Positions 63,473 through 64,000 of a stretch of 64,000 bases of DNA are shown here, one piece after another (position 1 is the stretch's first letter; each line of letters begins with the position of its first letter). A program made the translations under genes and the position numbers. Source of the stretch: Propionibacteriaceae bacterium (GTDB lineage Bacteria; Actinomycetota; Actinomycetes; Propionibacteriales; Propionibacteriaceae); the NCBI GenBank assembly GCA_031266665.1, contig JAISAO010000035.1:23650-87649 (forward strand), in the 5' to 3' direction. The notes under the pieces were generated by a model. It was not told where the DNA came from. It was given only the letters and a program-made list of their open reading frames with translations, and made no database searches.

Positions 63473-64000
63473 TTAACCGCCGCTAACACCACCGCCGAAC
63501 GCCTGGCCGGCGGCGGCCTGGGCCCGTTGGCGCAGCGCTCGCACCATGGCTTCGGGGTCGGGCGCCGAGAAGATGGCCGACCCGACCACGAAATTGTCGG
63601 CCCCGGCGGCGGCGCAGCGTTCGATGGTGTCCAAGGAGACGCCGCCGTCTACCTGGATCGACAACTCGATCCCGTCCCGGCCGGCGACCCGGCGCAGGGC
63701 CGTGATCTTGGGCAGCACCGACTCCAGGAAGCCCTGGCCGCCGAAGCCCGGCTCGACCGTCATCAACAAGATCATGTCGACCTCGCCCCACAGCTCCCCC
63801 GCCTGGGCCAGAGGCGTGGCCGGGTTGAGGGCCGCCCCGACGCGCGCCCCCAGGCGGCGCAACTGGCGGGCCAGGCGGACCGGGGCGCGGGCGGCCTCCA
63901 GGTGGAAGGTGACGGACTCGGCCCCGGCCTCGGCGTAGCCCGGGGCCCAACGGTCGGGGTCCTCGATCATCAGATGGATGTCGAGGGGCCGGTCGACCGA
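63473..64000 (-). CDS. rpe: Ribulose-phosphate 3-epimerase, C-terminal part
   Basis: Interconverts ribulose-5-phosphate and xylulose-5-phosphate in the pentose phosphate pathway. The gene runs off the right edge, so about 176 C-terminal residues are seen. The TIM-barrel motifs [50 protein letters not shown] and [12 protein letters not shown] are complete. Its stop lies 90 bases before thrC's start, in the same direction. Assignment firm. Confidence 0.94.
   Translation of the reverse strand, partial: SVDRPLDIHLMIEDPDRWAPGYAEAGAESVTFHLEAARAPVRLARQLRRLGARVGAALNPATPLAQAGELWGEVDMILLMTVEPGFGGQGFLESVLPKITALRRVAGRDGIELSIQVDGGVSLDTIERCAAAGADNFVVGSAIFSAPDPEAMVRALRQRAQAAAGQAFGGGVSGG

Overview
The window is very GC-rich with the codon bias of a high-GC actinomycete. 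Three lines of evidence support Actinomycetota: a mycothiol ligase gene (mshC), several small families largely confined to actinobacteria (DUF3017, DUF3039, DUF3145), and many start codons that sit 6-7 bases after a TANNNT -10 element, as on leaderless actinobacterial mRNAs. A giant pyruvate:ferredoxin oxidoreductase fused in operon to an NfnAB-like flavoprotein points to an anaerobic or facultative, fermentative lifestyle. I cannot assign family or genus from sequence alone.

Layout, left to right. 0-5 kb: end of nagA, a ROK repressor and an amino-sugar-type ABC importer (binding protein plus two permeases, no ATPase). 5-9.5 kb: malate dehydrogenase, a RelB/ParE-type toxin-antitoxin pair, an alcohol dehydrogenase behind a LacI-type operator, a DUF3017 protein and folD. 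9.6-10 kb: a small membrane protein with a 107-base tandem duplication. 10-16 kb: pheT, pheS, a SpoU methyltransferase, rplT, rpmI and infC (leftward; infC appears to start with AUC). 16.4-23.8 kb: hisG, a DUF1345 membrane protein, hisE, a long-type argG, a membrane protein, mshC, a CPBP protease and DUF3145. 24-27 kb: a second carbohydrate ABC importer. 27.4-35.4 kb: an S9 peptidase, a moxR-DUF58-VWA-VWA-yggS operon, a divergent Ser-rich membrane protein and a tRNA-Met(CAT). 35.5-37.8 kb: an ABC-F ATPase and a cluster of inverted repeats including a 169-base MITE-like element. 37.8-41.3 kb: argD, argB, argJ. 41.7-49.5 kb: the giant PFOR and its NfnAB-like partner. 49.5-54.8 kb: an accessory island (AAA/DUF4143 ATPase behind three operator-like palindromes, an HTH protein, an HTH plus Clp-N pair, a membrane protein, mazEF and an orphan RelB/DinJ antitoxin). 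54.9-57.3 kb: an ABC exporter of MacB/FtsX type. 57.6-58.1 kb: a DMT-transporter remnant and DUF3039. 58.1-61.8 kb: a 1210-residue SEFIR-CHAT-NB-ARC-TPR protein. 61.9-64 kb: thrC and the end of rpe.

How the genes work together. The two sugar importers lack an ATPase and probably borrow a shared one; each carries a strong hairpin between the binding-protein and permease genes, which would allow more binding protein than permease. argJ, argB, argD and argG give most of arginine synthesis, but argC, argF, argH and argR are not here and the usual pheST-arg linkage is broken. The PFOR and the NfnAB-like protein overlap by four bases and would form a route from pyruvate via reduced ferredoxin or internal clusters to NAD(P)H. 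The most unusual items are this PFOR/NfnAB locus, the SEFIR-CHAT-NB-ARC-TPR protein with its near-identical 48-residue repeats, the triple palindrome array at 49.7-49.8 kb, and the MITE-like element at 37.4-37.6 kb.
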